Source: Agrobacterium vaccinii
GTDB taxonomy: Bacteria > Pseudomonadota > Alphaproteobacteria > Rhizobiales > Rhizobiaceae
NCBI RefSeq assembly: GCF_021310995.1
Contig: NZ_CP054150.1
Location: 682,001 to 746,000 of the forward strand
Reading direction: 5' to 3'
DNA: 64,000 bases
The notes under the pieces were generated by a model, which worked only from the letters and a program-made list of their open reading frames with translations, was not told the origin of the DNA and searched no databases. Shown here piece after piece: positions 9,568-18,738 of the stretch (positions are counted from its first letter, which is position 1; each line of letters begins with the position of its first letter). The position numbers and the translations under genes were made by a program.

Positions 9568-10435
9568 TAATGCGCGCAGCCTTCCATCCACCAAGCCGTT
9601 CCGCGATCCGGCCAGCGAGGCCTTGCCCGCCCGCATCGTGCTGATCGGTCTCGCTTTTCTGTTTCTCGCGCTGTTTCTCGTGCTGCCGCTGGTCGCGGTC
9701 TTCGTGGAGGCATTCCGCAAGGGCATCGGCTCTTTCTGGGAAGCGATTGTCGAGCAGGACGCCCTGTCGGCCATTCGCCTGACGCTGCTCGTGGCCGCCA
9801 TCTCCGTGCCGCTCAACCTCGTCTTCGGCATCGCGGCTGCATGGTCCATCGCCAAATTCGAATTCAAAGGCAAAGCGTTCCTGATCACCCTGATCGATCT
9901 GCCATTCTCCATCTCGCCAGTCATTTCCGGCCTCGTCTATGTCATCCTGTTTTCATCGCACAGCGTGCTGGGGCCGTTCCTGAAAAGCTATGGCATCGAA
10001 ATCCTGTTTGCCGTACCGGGCATCGTGCTGGCCACCATCTTCGTGACGTTCCCCTTCGTCGCGCGTGAGTTGATCCCACTCATGCAGGATCAGGGCACGG
10101 GTGATGAGGAAGCGGCGATTTCGCTTGGTGCTTCCGGCTGGCAGACCTTCTGGTTCGTCACGCTGCCCAATATCAAATGGGGTCTGCTCTACGGCGTACT
10201 GCTGTGCAACGCCCGCGCCATGGGTGAGTTCGGTGCCGTCTCTGTGGTCTCGGGCCATATCCGTGGCGAAACCAACACCATGCCGCTGCACGTCGAAATC
10301 CTTTACAACGAGTACAATATCGGCGCGGCCTTTGCCGTGGCGACATTGCTTGCGGGTCTGGCGCTCGTCACCCTCGTTCTTAAAACCATTCTTGAAATAC
10401 GCTTTGGCGCGGGCAACGCCGCCGGCAAGCATTGA
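9560..10435 (+). CDS. cysW: Sulfate/thiosulfate ABC transporter permease CysW
   Basis: 291 residues from the ATG at 9560, which lies inside the end of cysT. A longer in-frame start at 9503 would be buried in cysT and is not needed. Hydrophobic segments begin near residue 30 ([20 protein letters not shown]) and the EAA loop is [21 protein letters not shown] near residue 184. It pairs with CysT in the membrane. The gap to cysA is only 11 bases. Confidence 0.95.
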   Translation: MPDNARSLPSTKPFRDPASEALPARIVLIGLAFLFLALFLVLPLVAVFVEAFRKGIGSFWEAIVEQDALSAIRLTLLVAAISVPLNLVFGIAAAWSIAKFEFKGKAFLITLIDLPFSISPVISGLVYVILFSSHSVLGPFLKSYGIEILFAVPGIVLATIFVTFPFVARELIPLMQDQGTGDEEAAISLGASGWQTFWFVTLPNIKWGLLYGVLLCNARAMGEFGAVSVVSGHIRGETNTMPLHVEILYNEYNIGAAFAVATLLAGLALVTLVLKTILEIRFGAGNAAGKH

Positions 10436-10446
10436 AGGGCATATCC

Positions 10447-11484
10447 ATGGAAGTGAAAGTTTCCGGCATCACCAAGCAGTTCGATCGCTTCCCGGCGCTG
10501 AACGACGTGTCGCTCGACATCCGCTCCGGTGAGCTGATCGCGCTGCTCGGGCCCTCCGGGTCTGGTAAAACGACGCTGCTGCGCCTCATCGCCGGTTTGG
10601 AGCAGCCAACCAAGGGCCAGATTTTCTTTGGTGACGAAGACGCCTCGCACCGCTCCGTGCAGGAGCGCAACGTCGGCTTCGTGTTTCAGCATTACGCCCT
10701 GTTCCGCCACATGACGGTCGCCGATAATATCGGCTTTGGACTCAAAGTCCGCCCGTCCTCCAGCCGCCCCGCGAAATCAGACATCCGCAAGCGCGTGTCG
10801 GAACTTCTGGATATGGTCCACCTTCAAGGGCTGGAAAAACGCTATCCCAATCAGCTCTCCGGTGGTCAGCGTCAGCGCGTGGCGCTCGCCCGTGCCGTCG
10901 CCATCGAACCCCGCGTGCTGCTTCTCGATGAGCCCTTCGGCGCACTGGATGCCAAGGTTCGCAAGGAGCTGCGCCGCTGGCTGCGCGAGTTCCACGACCG
11001 CACCGGCCACACCACGGTCTTCGTGACGCATGATCAGGAGGAAGCGCTGGAACTGGCCGACCGCGTCGTCGTCATGAGCCAGGGCAAGATCGAGCAGGTC
11101 GGTACTGCAGACGATGTCTATGATACGCCGAACTCACCCTTCGTCTTCTCCTTCATCGGCGAATCCTCCAACTTGCCAGTGGCAATCCGCGATGGTCACG
11201 TGCTGTTTCAAGGTGAAAGCATTGGCATCAGAGAGGCCAATGACGGCGAGGGCGATCTGTTCTTCCGCCCTGAGGATGTGGTGCTAACTGGTGAGCAGGA
11301 CGCGCTCTACGGCAAAGTCACCACCTGCCGCCGTCTTGCGGGCACCCGCATCGCCGAAATCGACATCGCCAACAACGGCCATGAACCCTACCATCTGGAA
11401 ATCGAAGTCCCGCTCGACGCCTCGGTCGCCGTCGGCAACGAACTCCGCTTCCGCCCAACCCGCTGGAAAGTCTTCCGCAAGTAA
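10447..11484 (+). CDS. cysA: Sulfate/thiosulfate ABC transporter ATP-binding protein CysA
   Basis: 345 residues. Walker A is GPSGSGKTT, the ABC signature [14 protein letters not shown], Walker [14 protein letters not shown] and the switch His is in [11 protein letters not shown]. The last 110 residues form the regulatory/TOBE-like domain usual for CysA. It energises sulfate import through CysT-CysW. An upstream in-frame TTG at 10432 overlaps the end of cysW, but the ATG at 10447 matches the family start ([12 protein letters not shown]). A hairpin terminator candidate follows at 11503. Confidence 0.96.
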   Translation: MEVKVSGITKQFDRFPALNDVSLDIRSGELIALLGPSGSGKTTLLRLIAGLEQPTKGQIFFGDEDASHRSVQERNVGFVFQHYALFRHMTVADNIGFGLKVRPSSSRPAKSDIRKRVSELLDMVHLQGLEKRYPNQLSGGQRQRVALARAVAIEPRVLLLDEPFGALDAKVRKELRRWLREFHDRTGHTTVFVTHDQEEALELADRVVVMSQGKIEQVGTADDVYDTPNSPFVFSFIGESSNLPVAIRDGHVLFQGESIGIREANDGEGDLFFRPEDVVLTGEQDALYGKVTTCRRLAGTRIAEIDIANNGHEPYHLEIEVPLDASVAVGNELRFRPTRWKVFRK

Positions 11485-11502
11485 CAGAGGCTGACAAAGG
11501 AA

Positions 11503-11525
11503 AAGGGCCGCTTGGGGCGGCCCTT
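11503..11525 (+). terminator. Hairpin after cysA
   Basis: A 9-bp stem (AAGGGCCGC, 11503-11511), 5-nt loop and complementary arm at 11517-11525, placed 18 bp after the cysA stop. There is no T-run after it, so it may stabilise the 3' end rather than terminate alone. Confidence 0.6.
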
Positions 11526-11587
11526 CCATGAGTTTGGTCGTTGTTACAGACCTGGAAACGTTTATCAACGTCCCGTTAGAAGGCGGA

Positions 11588-11662
11588 TCAAGCCGAGGGC
11601 TGCCTCGTCAAAATCAAATCCTTTCCACTGTCACGCACCAAGACCGAAATCTCACTAGACAT
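11588..11662 (-). CDS. Possible 24-residue peptide gene
   Basis: On the minus strand an ATG at 11662 follows a strong ribosome site (GGAAGGTGATCC) and opens a 24-residue frame beginning MSSEISVLVRDSGKDLIL. I do not recognise it. It is divergent from the Phd-like antitoxin gene and sits in the 333-bp gap after cysA. The ribosome site is the only support; it could be the decayed start of a larger gene. Confidence 0.3.
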   Translation of the reverse strand: MSSEISVLVRDSGKDLILTRQPSA

Positions 11663-11747
11663 TGGATCACCTTCCTTTCGCTACGTTGAACATAAGAAGA
11701 AGGTAATACGATTCTGCAGGATTGCAAGGGTCTGATCTGGTATCACG

Positions 11748-11786
11748 CGTATTTACAACGAAGCGTAAATTACGTATTTTGCGTAA
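11748..11786 (+). promoter_or_regulatory. Probable autoregulatory operator of the Phd/PemK-like pair
   Basis: Between the cysA hairpin and the antitoxin gene lie repeated CGTAAA-like words, including the perfect odd palindrome CGTAAATTACG (11764-11774) and further GCGTATTTAC and GCGTAAACG copies on each side. Repeated half-sites just upstream are typical where a Phd-type antitoxin represses its own operon. The extent is estimated by eye. Confidence 0.45.
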
Positions 11787-11817
11787 ACGTGTGTTGTCCA
11801 TTCGGGGAGGCCTATTC

Positions 11818-12072
11818 ATGGTCCGTGCTCTTCAGGTACCTGCAACTGCTTTCTCCCGTAGCTTCGGAAAATATAGGGATGAGGTCCACAATATTGGTGT
11901 TATCGAGGTCACTTCGCATGACCGCGTTGTGGGCGCTTACATTAGTGCGAAAGAACTCGAGCATTTCAACGAGCTTAAAAAGCGTGAGCGACAGGTGATC
12001 CGAATAGAGGATGCCGACGATGAATTGATCGAGGCGATCAGAAATGCTCGCTGGGGCGAAATATCAGAGTGA
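11818..12072 (+). CDS. Antitoxin, Phd/YefM-like
   Basis: 84 residues from the ATG at 11818, preceded by GGGGAGG. The beginning FSRSFGKYRDEVHNIGVIEV and the following TSHDRVVGAYIS match the prevent-host-death N-terminal fold that dimerises on DNA (residues about 11-45). The acidic C-terminal tail (RIEDADDELIEAIRNARWGE) would wrap the toxin. It is followed without a gap by a PemK-like gene (GTGA overlap), the usual antitoxin-first arrangement. A longer in-frame start at 11722 would run through the presumed operator and lacks a ribosome site. Confidence 0.82.
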   Translation: MVRALQVPATAFSRSFGKYRDEVHNIGVIEVTSHDRVVGAYISAKELEHFNELKKRERQVIRIEDADDELIEAIRNARWGEISE

Positions 12073-12494
12073 TCTATCCTGTTCCGGTTCAAGGTCTCGT
12101 CGTTCGTTATAATTATCTATGGCATTCAGACTATATCGGGGGTCTGACCGACAGCGGTAAAAACAGGCCCTGTGCGCTTGTCCTTTACTCATCGAAAAAA
12201 GGACAAGCTGCCGTCGTACCCATCACACATTCTCCACCGGAACTGGGTGAGGAGGATATGTCGATAATGATTCCTCCCGATATCTGCAAAGCCATCGGTT
12301 TAGACGAGGATATAAACTGGGTACGGGTCAACGAACTCAACACATTCGATTGGCCTGGAAATCATCTTTGTCTCCGTCCAGATAGCCCGTCACGTTTTGA
12401 CTATGGCATCATGCCAAAAGACTTTTTTGAACAGGTGCGAGACCGGCTGGTAGATTTAATGACACAACGGCGTGTGGTGCAGACGAAACGATAA
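12069..12494 (+). CDS. Toxin, PemK-like ribonuclease family
   Basis: 141 residues from a GTG that overlaps the antitoxin stop (GTGA). The pattern near residues 10-70, with RYNYLW, KNRPCALVLYSS, AAVVPITHSP, resembles the SH3-like barrel of MazF/PemK endoribonucleases (G-x-V-x-x-x-x-L-W, K-x-R-P, P-I-T). Members cut mRNA and stop growth when not neutralised. Resemblance is to a divergent rhizobial branch annotated as PemK-like plasmid maintenance proteins, so the RNase role is inferred rather than seen. It ends 40 bp before a convergent quinone reductase gene. Confidence 0.7.
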   Translation: MIYPVPVQGLVVRYNYLWHSDYIGGLTDSGKNRPCALVLYSSKKGQAAVVPITHSPPELGEEDMSIMIPPDICKAIGLDEDINWVRVNELNTFDWPGNHLCLRPDSPSRFDYGIMPKDFFEQVRDRLVDLMTQRRVVQTKR

Positions 12495-12534
12495 GACAAC
12501 GCAATACGATACCTCACACGCCGCTTAAATAGAG

Positions 12535-13539
12535 CTATCCAGCAACCCGCATCACAATCTTCCCGATGTGGCTGCTGCTTTCCATCAACCTATGCCCATC
12601 CGCAACATGATCAAAATCGATCACATCGTGAATAACTGGCGCAATTGTGCCAGCCTCTAAGAGCGGCCACACCTCCGCCACCAGTTCATCGCGAATAGCA
12701 CGCTTCTCGTCTGCGGTGCGGGGGCGCATGGTGGAGCCGGTGACGGTCAGGCGTTTGACCATGATGGGGCGCAGATCGACCTTTTCAGCGATGTTGCCGC
12801 CCAGAAAGGCGATGATCGACAGACAGCCGTCCTTGGCGAGAGAGGACAGGTTCTTCTCGAAATAGGATGCGCCGATCATGTCCAGAATGACATCGACACC
12901 CTTGCCGCCCGTTTCTGCCTTGATGACCTCCGCGAAATCCTCTTCGCGGTAATTGATCGCGCGCTTCGCACCGAGCTTTTCGCAAGCGTCGCATTTTTCC
13001 TTCGAACCGGCGGTGGCGTAGACCTCCGCGCCGAACGCCTTGGCGAGCTGGATCGCCGTCGTGCCGATGCCGCTAGTGCCGCCGTGGATCAGCACGCTCT
13101 CACCTTCGGTCAGGCCTGCCATCTGGAACAGATTGGCCCAGACGGTGAAGAAGGTTTCGGGCACAGCCGCTGCTTTTGCCGCGTCGTAACCCTTGGGAAA
13201 TGGCAGGGTCTGCCCCGCAGGCAAGACGCAATATTCGGCATAACCGCCGCCGTTGGCCAATCCGCAGACATTGTCGCCGATCTTGAATTCGGTGACACCT
13301 TCGCCCAGCGCCACCACTTCACCTGAAATTTCCAGGCCCAGCACCGGGCTTGCATCCTTAGGTGCCGGATAGTGGCCCTGCCGTTGCGCCACATCCGGGC
13401 GGTTGATGCCCGCTGCTGCGACCTTCACCAGAATTTCACCTGCCTTGGGGGAGGGAAGCGGACCCGTCGCGAAGGTCATCACATCGGGCGCGCCGAAGCT
13501 TGGTAGATCAACAAATCGCATGGTTATGGGCAAAGTCAT
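12535..13539 (-). CDS. Zinc-independent NAD(P)H quinone oxidoreductase (PIG3/QOR type, MDR superfamily)
   Basis: 334 residues. The medium-chain dehydrogenase fold is clear: GroES-like N-terminal domain with [19 protein letters not shown], typical of the PIG3 subgroup, then a Rossmann domain with [20 protein letters not shown] near residue 153. No zinc-binding Cys cluster is seen. These enzymes reduce quinones with NADPH and are linked to electrophile stress. The ATG at 13539 has GAGGAGG seven bases upstream; an internal Met at 13521 is less well placed. It stands alone, convergent with the toxin gene. Confidence 0.92.
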   Translation of the reverse strand: MTLPITMRFVDLPSFGAPDVMTFATGPLPSPKAGEILVKVAAAGINRPDVAQRQGHYPAPKDASPVLGLEISGEVVALGEGVTEFKIGDNVCGLANGGGYAEYCVLPAGQTLPFPKGYDAAKAAAVPETFFTVWANLFQMAGLTEGESVLIHGGTSGIGTTAIQLAKAFGAEVYATAGSKEKCDACEKLGAKRAINYREEDFAEVIKAETGGKGVDVILDMIGASYFEKNLSSLAKDGCLSIIAFLGGNIAEKVDLRPIMVKRLTVTGSTMRPRTADEKRAIRDELVAEVWPLLEAGTIAPVIHDVIDFDHVADGHRLMESSSHIGKIVMRVAG

Positions 13540-13674
13540 GGGGCGGCCTCCTCGAATTTTTCAATGACCTGAACTTAGGTCAGCGGAAAGGCCAATAAAA
13601 GGAGGTGTAATGCCGCGAGAGACAAAAACGCGGATTTGTCAGCGGCTGTGCACTGTTTTGGACCTGCCCGCAAA

Positions 13675-15480
13675 TTATGGGGTCGTCACGCCGAAAGTGC
13701 GTATCACCAGACCGGAGTCGCTCTCCTTGGCCGCCTTCTTGATGGCGGCGATCTCGCTGCTGATGCGCTCCGGATTGCCGATGATCAAGCCCTTGGGCAG
13801 TTGCACCACGCCAATGGAACAGCGCAGAAGGGCAAATTCCCGCTCATTGCCAAAACGGTCGTGGCCGGTAATGACGCCAGCCGCGCGGTCTTCGTCGGAA
13901 TAGAGATCGATCACGTCTTCGTGGAAATCGCTGAGCAACCGCTCGAGTATTTCTGTTACCTCCTCTTTCGCCCAGTCACGCACGCCGATGAAAAAGTCGT
14001 CACCGCCGATATGGCCGAGGAAGCAGTCGCCGGAGAAGAAGTAGCGCTTCATCAAGGCCGAAAATAGTGTGATCGAGTGGTCGCCGACGTGGAAGCCGTA
14101 TTTGTCGTTGAAGGGCTTGAAGTTATCGAAGTCGCAATAGCAGAAAAAGCGGTCGTCATCGCTGTCGCTGCAACTATGGTCGATGAAGTTGCTGATGGCG
14201 CGGTTGCCGGGCAGTGCTGTCAGCGGGTTCTGTTCCTGCGCCAGTTTCAGCTGCTTTTCATTGATGACCTTGATCAGCGATGCTGCCGAGACGACACCGA
14301 TATAGCGCATGTTTTCGGTCAAAATCACACAGGCGCTGCCGCCGGTGTTGGCAAAGACATTCATCAGCTGATCGGCATCCGCATCCAGCCCGACGATGGG
14401 CGCGCCATCCACGAAATGCGAAATCGTCCGCTCGTAGACCTTGTTCTTCAGCAGGTCGCGACCGAAGGGCTGGTAGATATATTCCTTCAGATGATGCTCG
14501 TTGATCACGCCGCGCGGCTCGCCATTGGCGTTGAGAACGGGAAAGAAGGCCTGCGCGGGATTGCGGCGGAACAGTTCGAAAACGCTGTCGATCGTGTCGT
14601 TTTCAAACACGGTCGGCAACCGCTCGATCTGGCGGCGGATGAGAATTTCGTCCAGCGTCTGGCTGCTGCGACGGACTTCTCCCAAATGCTGGAGATGCGG
14701 GAATGAGGGTTGCAATTCGCTGACGAAGGTGGTGGGGCGCGAGATGAACCAGCCCTGTACCAGATCCACGCCATGCTCCCGGCAGGCCAGAAATTCCGCT
14801 TCGGTCTCGATACCCTCGGCAATGACCCGAACGCCCAGAACATGCGCGATATTGACGATGTTCTTGACCAGATGCCGCTTGCGCGGATTGCGGTCCACGC
14901 CATCGATGAAATAGCGGTCGATCTTGAGGTAATCGACGGGATAGTCGCACAGCAGCTTCATCTCGCCGTGACCGACGCCGAAGTCATCGATGGCCAGTTT
15001 GAAGCCTTCCTTGCGCATGCGGGCAATCAGCGCGCTGAATTCCGGCACGGTGGTATTGTCGAACCGTTCTGACAGTTCGAAACAGATGGAGGAGGGCGGT
15101 ATGGAGGCCTTCGCCAGATGCTCCAGCAGCTTGTCCAGAATGGTATCGCCATGCGGAATGAGCCGGACATCGAGATTGAGAAACAGCGTGGCAGAGGAAA
15201 ATTCCGGCAAAGTGGAGAATTTCGCCAGCGCGCGGCCTGCCAGCATCTGCTCCACGGCAACCAGTTGGCCATCCGCTTCAACATGATCGAGCAATTCGAG
15301 AGGGTTTGAAAAGCCTATGCGGTCGAAACCGCGCATCAGCGACTCGTAACCAAAAACGGTTCCGGTGGTGGCTTCGACAATGGGTTGGAATGCAGTTTCT
15401 AAAACGAGTTTGGCCATAGACGCCATCTGCCCGCTGGCAAATCGCCGTATGACATCAGGGTCGATCGCCGTCGACTGCAT
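13675..15480 (-). CDS. EAL-CBS-GGDEF c-di-GMP protein with a GGDDF active-site variant
   Basis: 601 residues from the ATG at 15480, chosen over a GTG at 15501 because GTGGAG lies seven bases upstream of it. Domains in order: EAL phosphodiesterase (about 25-255), CBS pair (about 275-400) and GGDEF (about 410-580). In the EAL part the key pattern is mostly kept: ESLMR for EALxR, NLDVRL, DDFGVG, KIDRYFID and AEGIETE. The cyclase signature reads GGDDF instead of GGDEF/GGEEF, which may weaken synthesis. The CBS pair usually senses adenine nucleotides. EAL first and GGDEF last is the reverse of the common order. It may act mainly as a phosphodiesterase. Confidence 0.92.
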   Translation of the reverse strand: MQSTAIDPDVIRRFASGQMASMAKLVLETAFQPIVEATTGTVFGYESLMRGFDRIGFSNPLELLDHVEADGQLVAVEQMLAGRALAKFSTLPEFSSATLFLNLDVRLIPHGDTILDKLLEHLAKASIPPSSICFELSERFDNTTVPEFSALIARMRKEGFKLAIDDFGVGHGEMKLLCDYPVDYLKIDRYFIDGVDRNPRKRHLVKNIVNIAHVLGVRVIAEGIETEAEFLACREHGVDLVQGWFISRPTTFVSELQPSFPHLQHLGEVRRSSQTLDEILIRRQIERLPTVFENDTIDSVFELFRRNPAQAFFPVLNANGEPRGVINEHHLKEYIYQPFGRDLLKNKVYERTISHFVDGAPIVGLDADADQLMNVFANTGGSACVILTENMRYIGVVSAASLIKVINEKQLKLAQEQNPLTALPGNRAISNFIDHSCSDSDDDRFFCYCDFDNFKPFNDKYGFHVGDHSITLFSALMKRYFFSGDCFLGHIGGDDFFIGVRDWAKEEVTEILERLLSDFHEDVIDLYSDEDRAAGVITGHDRFGNEREFALLRCSIGVVQLPKGLIIGNPERISSEIAAIKKAAKESDSGLVIRTFGVTTP

Positions 15481-15647
15481 GTTTTTTCTCCACCATCGCA
15501 CCCCGGTCTGATCGCAGGGGCACTTTTTGATGGTGAGCGTGCCGTAAACTCCTCAACAAAAGCTTTCCCGTTCGTGAAGCTTTCTTGAAGGTTTTATGAC
15601 GCCAATGTGACGTGCTAAAACAGTTTTAATGCAATTGTCTCAATTGC

Positions 15648-15890
15648 TTAGGCTTGGCGTCTTTTCAGCGAGTGTGCGGCGTAGAGTTCCGCGACATTGA
15701 GATGTTCGCCGTTTGACGAGGCACCGGAAGCGCCTCTTCGTTGGGAGCCACCATCACGACCCGCTATTTCGACCCATAAACGCAATGCGGCACGCACTAC
15801 CTCGCTTCCCGAAGCATAGTCACCGCTGTCAACGGCTTCACGCATCTTGGCTGCCTGCTCTGGGGAAATGGATACAGTCACCATTGGCAT
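15648..15890 (-). CDS. ParD/CopG-like antitoxin without an adjacent toxin
   Basis: 80 residues from the ATG at 15890 (AGGGAGAG upstream). The ribbon-helix-helix motif is typical of ParD: MPMVTVSISPEQAAKMREAV then SGDYASGSEVVRAALRLW. ParD antitoxins normally precede a parE toxin by a 4-bp overlap. Here the gene ends at 15648 and the next minus-strand coding region is the EAL-GGDEF protein, so no toxin partner is present. It may be an orphan left from a lost pair or a stand-alone regulator. A longer in-frame start at 15932 is less likely. Confidence 0.8.
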   Translation of the reverse strand: MPMVTVSISPEQAAKMREAVDSGDYASGSEVVRAALRLWVEIAGRDGGSQRRGASGASSNGEHLNVAELYAAHSLKRRQA

Positions 15891-16352
15891 CGTGTCTCTC
15901 CCTATGTTGGCGGTTCGTCCTCCAACGATCATGTCGAAGCCGCGCCGTCCCTGGCCGATTTAGCCATCCGCTCCAGGCCATTTGTGAACGGACTTAAGTG
16001 ATTATTATATTAGCACATGCGCCATGCGCGCCGGAAGGAACGCCCGCCTTCGGTTAAGGTTCCAGACGAAACTTCGTTTCATGAAATGGGCAACTGGCAA
16101 TAAAAAACATTACGCGGTCTGACGCGATGCAAACGTCTGCCTGCGTTAAGCGACGGCTGTCTTTTTTCAAGCGAATGCACTCGGTCATGTCTGCGACCTT
16201 TCCTGTGCCAGTTGGCGGAACCCTATCATATTCGCGCCCCCGGGCAAAATCTTTTGCAGGGTTTGAAATGACGCAACTCACACATTTGCGTGTCGCATTT
16301 ATTATTGATTGATCAGTCAATCAATAATAAATTGTCCACGAAGGAGATTGGC
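15891..16352. other. Intergenic region before betI
   Basis: 462 bp. The right end holds the large BetI-type palindrome. On the minus strand a 44-residue frame (16054-16188, starting MTECIRLKKDSRRL) has a weak ribosome site (AAGG, 9 nt spacer) and no recognised family; I regard it as possible but unproven. Nothing else convincing is seen. Confidence 0.4.
16297..16332 (+). promoter_or_regulatory. BetI-type operator: 36-bp perfect palindrome
   Basis: Two 16-bp arms (16297-16312 and 16317-16332) pair perfectly around a central TCAG. The core ATTGATTGATCAGTCAATCA is the kind of site bound by the TetR-family repressor BetI. It ends 21 bp before the betI ATG, so autoregulation and control of the betIBA operon by choline is the likely role. 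Confidence 0.85.
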
Positions 16353-16979
16353 ATGCCGAAAGTTGGAATGGAGCCGCTGCGCAAAAAGGCGCTGATGGAT
16401 GCTGCCCTGCGAGCCATCGGCCAGAACGGTTCGCTGAACGTGACCATGTCGGATATCGCCCGCGAGGCGGGTGTGTCGGCGGCTTTGGCGCACCATTATT
16501 TTGGCAGCAAGCAACAGCTTCTTCTCGAAACCATTCGCAGCCTGCTGCGCGCGCTTCGCCGGGATGCAATTACAGCCCTTGGGCAGGCGTCCGGCCCGCG
16601 AGCAAGGCTGAGCGCCGTCGTCCGCGTTTCGTTCCAGAGCGATCAGTTCACCAATGATACGGTTGCCGCATGGCTGGCCTTTTACGTCGAGGCACAACGC
16701 TCGGAAGAGATGCGCCGCCTGCTGATCGTCTATACGCGCCGCCTGCGCTCCAACATCATGGACAGCCTCAACCGCCTCTGCCCGCCAGATGATGCGGCGC
16801 GCATTGCGGAAGGGGCCGCAGCACTGATCGATGGGCTCTATATCAGGCACAGCCTTCAAGCGGCCCCGCTCGGCCTTTCCGCCGCACCGGCGCTGGTCGA
16901 AAATTACTTCGACACCCAACTCAAACCCTTTTTTGACGCCCCTTCTCGTGAAGGCAAGCCGTCCATTCGTATTCTCTGA
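16353..16979 (+). CDS. betI: BetI, TetR-family choline-responsive repressor
   Basis: 208 residues. Start MPKVGMEPLRKKALMDAALR and the HTH NVTMSDIAREAGVSAALAHH (about residues 30-50) match BetI closely; YFGSKQQLLLETIRSLLRAL follows. BetI represses glycine-betaine synthesis genes and is relieved by choline. AAGGAG lies before the ATG, the palindromic operator just upstream, and betB 11 bases downstream, so it is the first gene of betIBA. Confidence 0.95.
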   Translation: MPKVGMEPLRKKALMDAALRAIGQNGSLNVTMSDIAREAGVSAALAHHYFGSKQQLLLETIRSLLRALRRDAITALGQASGPRARLSAVVRVSFQSDQFTNDTVAAWLAFYVEAQRSEEMRRLLIVYTRRLRSNIMDSLNRLCPPDDAARIAEGAAALIDGLYIRHSLQAAPLGLSAAPALVENYFDTQLKPFFDAPSREGKPSIRIL

Positions 16980-16990
16980 GGACCTTTTAG

Positions 16991-18460
16991 ATGACATTGA
17001 AAGCCCAGCCCAAAGCCTCGCATTTCATCGATGGCGACTATGTCGAAGATACTGCGGGCACCGTATTCGAAAGCATTTATCCCGCGACCGGCGAAGTCGT
17101 GGCAAGGCTGCATGCCGCCACACCCGCCATTGTGGAGCGCGCAATCGCTTCCGCCAAGAAGGCACAGAAGGAGTGGGCGGCGATGAGTCCGACCGCGCGA
17201 GGTCGCATCCTGCGAAGAGCGGCGGATATTATGCGCGAGCGTAACCGCGAGCTTTCTGAACTGGAAACGCTGGATACCGGCAAGCCCATTCAGGAAACCA
17301 TCGTCGCTGACCCGACCTCCGGTGCGGACAGCTTCGAGTTCTTCGGCGGCATCGCACCGTCTGCGCTGAACGGCGATTACATTCCCCTTGGCGGCGATTT
17401 TGCCTATACCAAGCGCGTGCCGCTCGGTGTCTGCGTCGGCATCGGCGCGTGGAACTACCCTCAGCAGATCGCCTGCTGGAAGGCCGCACCGGCGCTGGTC
17501 GCTGGCAATGCCATGGTTTTCAAGCCATCGGAAAACACACCGCTTGGCGCACTTAAGATTGCGGAAATTCTGATCGAAGCCGGGCTTCCCAAAGGTCTCT
17601 TCAACGTCATTCAGGGCGACCGGGACACAGGCCCACTGCTGGTCAACCACCCGGATGTCGCCAAGGTTTCGTTGACGGGTTCGGTTCCCACGGGTCGAAA
17701 GGTGGCCGCTGCCGCCGCCGGACATTTGAAGCACGTCACCATGGAACTCGGCGGCAAGTCGCCGCTCATCGTGTTTGATGATGCCGATATCGAAAGTGCT
17801 GTCGGCGGGGCGATGCTCGGCAATTTCTACTCGTCCGGCCAGGTCTGCTCCAACGGTACCCGCGTTTTCGTCCAGCGTGGCGCAAAGCAGCGCTTTCTCG
17901 ATAACCTCAAATCCCGCACCGATGCGATGGTGATTGGCGACCCGATGGACGAGAGAACGCAGATCGGCCCTCTGGTGTCCAAGGCGCAGCAGGAAAAGGT
18001 GCTGGCCTATATTGAAAAGGGCAAAGCCGAGGGTGCCACGCTCATCACCGGCGGCGGCATTCCCAACCATGTTGCGGGCGAGGGTGCTTACGTGCAGCCC
18101 ACGGTCTTTGCCGATGTAACTGACGGTATGACCATCGCACGCGAGGAAATCTTCGGGCCCGTCATGTGCGTGCTGGATTTCGATGACGAAGACGAAGTCA
18201 TCGCCCGTGCCAACGCCACCGAATTCGGCCTCGCGGGCGGTGTCTTCACCGCCGACATCAACCGCGCCCACCGGGTGGTGGACCAGCTAGAGGCCGGTAC
18301 GTTGTGGATCAACACGTATAATTTGTGCCCGGTGGAGATGCCGTTTGGTGGGTCGAAACAGTCCGGGTTCGGGCGGGAGAATTCTGCAGCGGCGCTTAGT
18401 CATTATAGTGAATTGAAGACGGTTTATGTGGCGATGGGCAAGGTGGACGCGCCGTATTGA
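16991..18460 (+). CDS. betB: Betaine aldehyde dehydrogenase
   Basis: 489 residues, the standard length. The NAD-binding Rossmann part has [20 protein letters not shown], the general-base Glu is in [10 protein letters not shown] and the catalytic nucleophile is Cys286 in SSGQVCSNG. The C-terminal [13 protein letters not shown] motif is present. It oxidises betaine aldehyde to glycine betaine, an osmoprotectant, as the second step after BetA. Located between betI and betA; the 278-bp gap before betA contains a palindromic repeat pair but no other gene. Confidence 0.96.
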   Translation: MTLKAQPKASHFIDGDYVEDTAGTVFESIYPATGEVVARLHAATPAIVERAIASAKKAQKEWAAMSPTARGRILRRAADIMRERNRELSELETLDTGKPIQETIVADPTSGADSFEFFGGIAPSALNGDYIPLGGDFAYTKRVPLGVCVGIGAWNYPQQIACWKAAPALVAGNAMVFKPSENTPLGALKIAEILIEAGLPKGLFNVIQGDRDTGPLLVNHPDVAKVSLTGSVPTGRKVAAAAAGHLKHVTMELGGKSPLIVFDDADIESAVGGAMLGNFYSSGQVCSNGTRVFVQRGAKQRFLDNLKSRTDAMVIGDPMDERTQIGPLVSKAQQEKVLAYIEKGKAEGATLITGGGIPNHVAGEGAYVQPTVFADVTDGMTIAREEIFGPVMCVLDFDDEDEVIARANATEFGLAGGVFTADINRAHRVVDQLEAGTLWINTYNLCPVEMPFGGSKQSGFGRENSAAALSHYSELKTVYVAMGKVDAPY

Positions 18461-18511
18461 TCGGTACGCTCCCCTGCTAAGGGAGTATTGGGATCAGCGG
18501 CTCATCCTGGT

Positions 18512-18709
18512 CCTTCGAGGCCCGTTTCACGGGCACCTCAGGATGAGGATGAGAGTAAGCATTTTCGACCACGGGGACCGCCGAGAGGGCGATGGCTGTT
18601 GAAGCAGTCCTAAGTCCCTGAGGCAATCTTAGTAGCGCGCGTTTTTTATTAAGTAACAACACGTCTCTCCACCTCATCCTGAGGTGCCCGTAAAACGGGC
18701 CTCGAAGGG
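18512..18709. repeat. Inverted pair of 37-bp palindromic repeats between betB and betA
   Basis: Positions 18512-18548 and 18672-18709 are near-perfect inverted copies (one mismatch in 37 bp). Each copy has a small stem of its own (GAGGCCCG/CGGGCACCTC type), separated by 123 bp of non-repeated sequence. The words CCTCATCCTGAGGTGCCCG and CGGGCCTCGAAGG are, from memory, widespread in intergenic spaces of rhizobia and related bacteria. It lies inside the betIBA operon. Confidence 0.85.
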
Positions 18710-18738
18710 CGACGTGGCCACAGCAAAGAGCAACCACA

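Noticed and set aside
16904..18271. 455-codon minus-strand frame opposite betB
   Set aside because: betB is unmistakable by its catalytic Cys286 and NAD motifs; the antisense frame has no recognisable domains.
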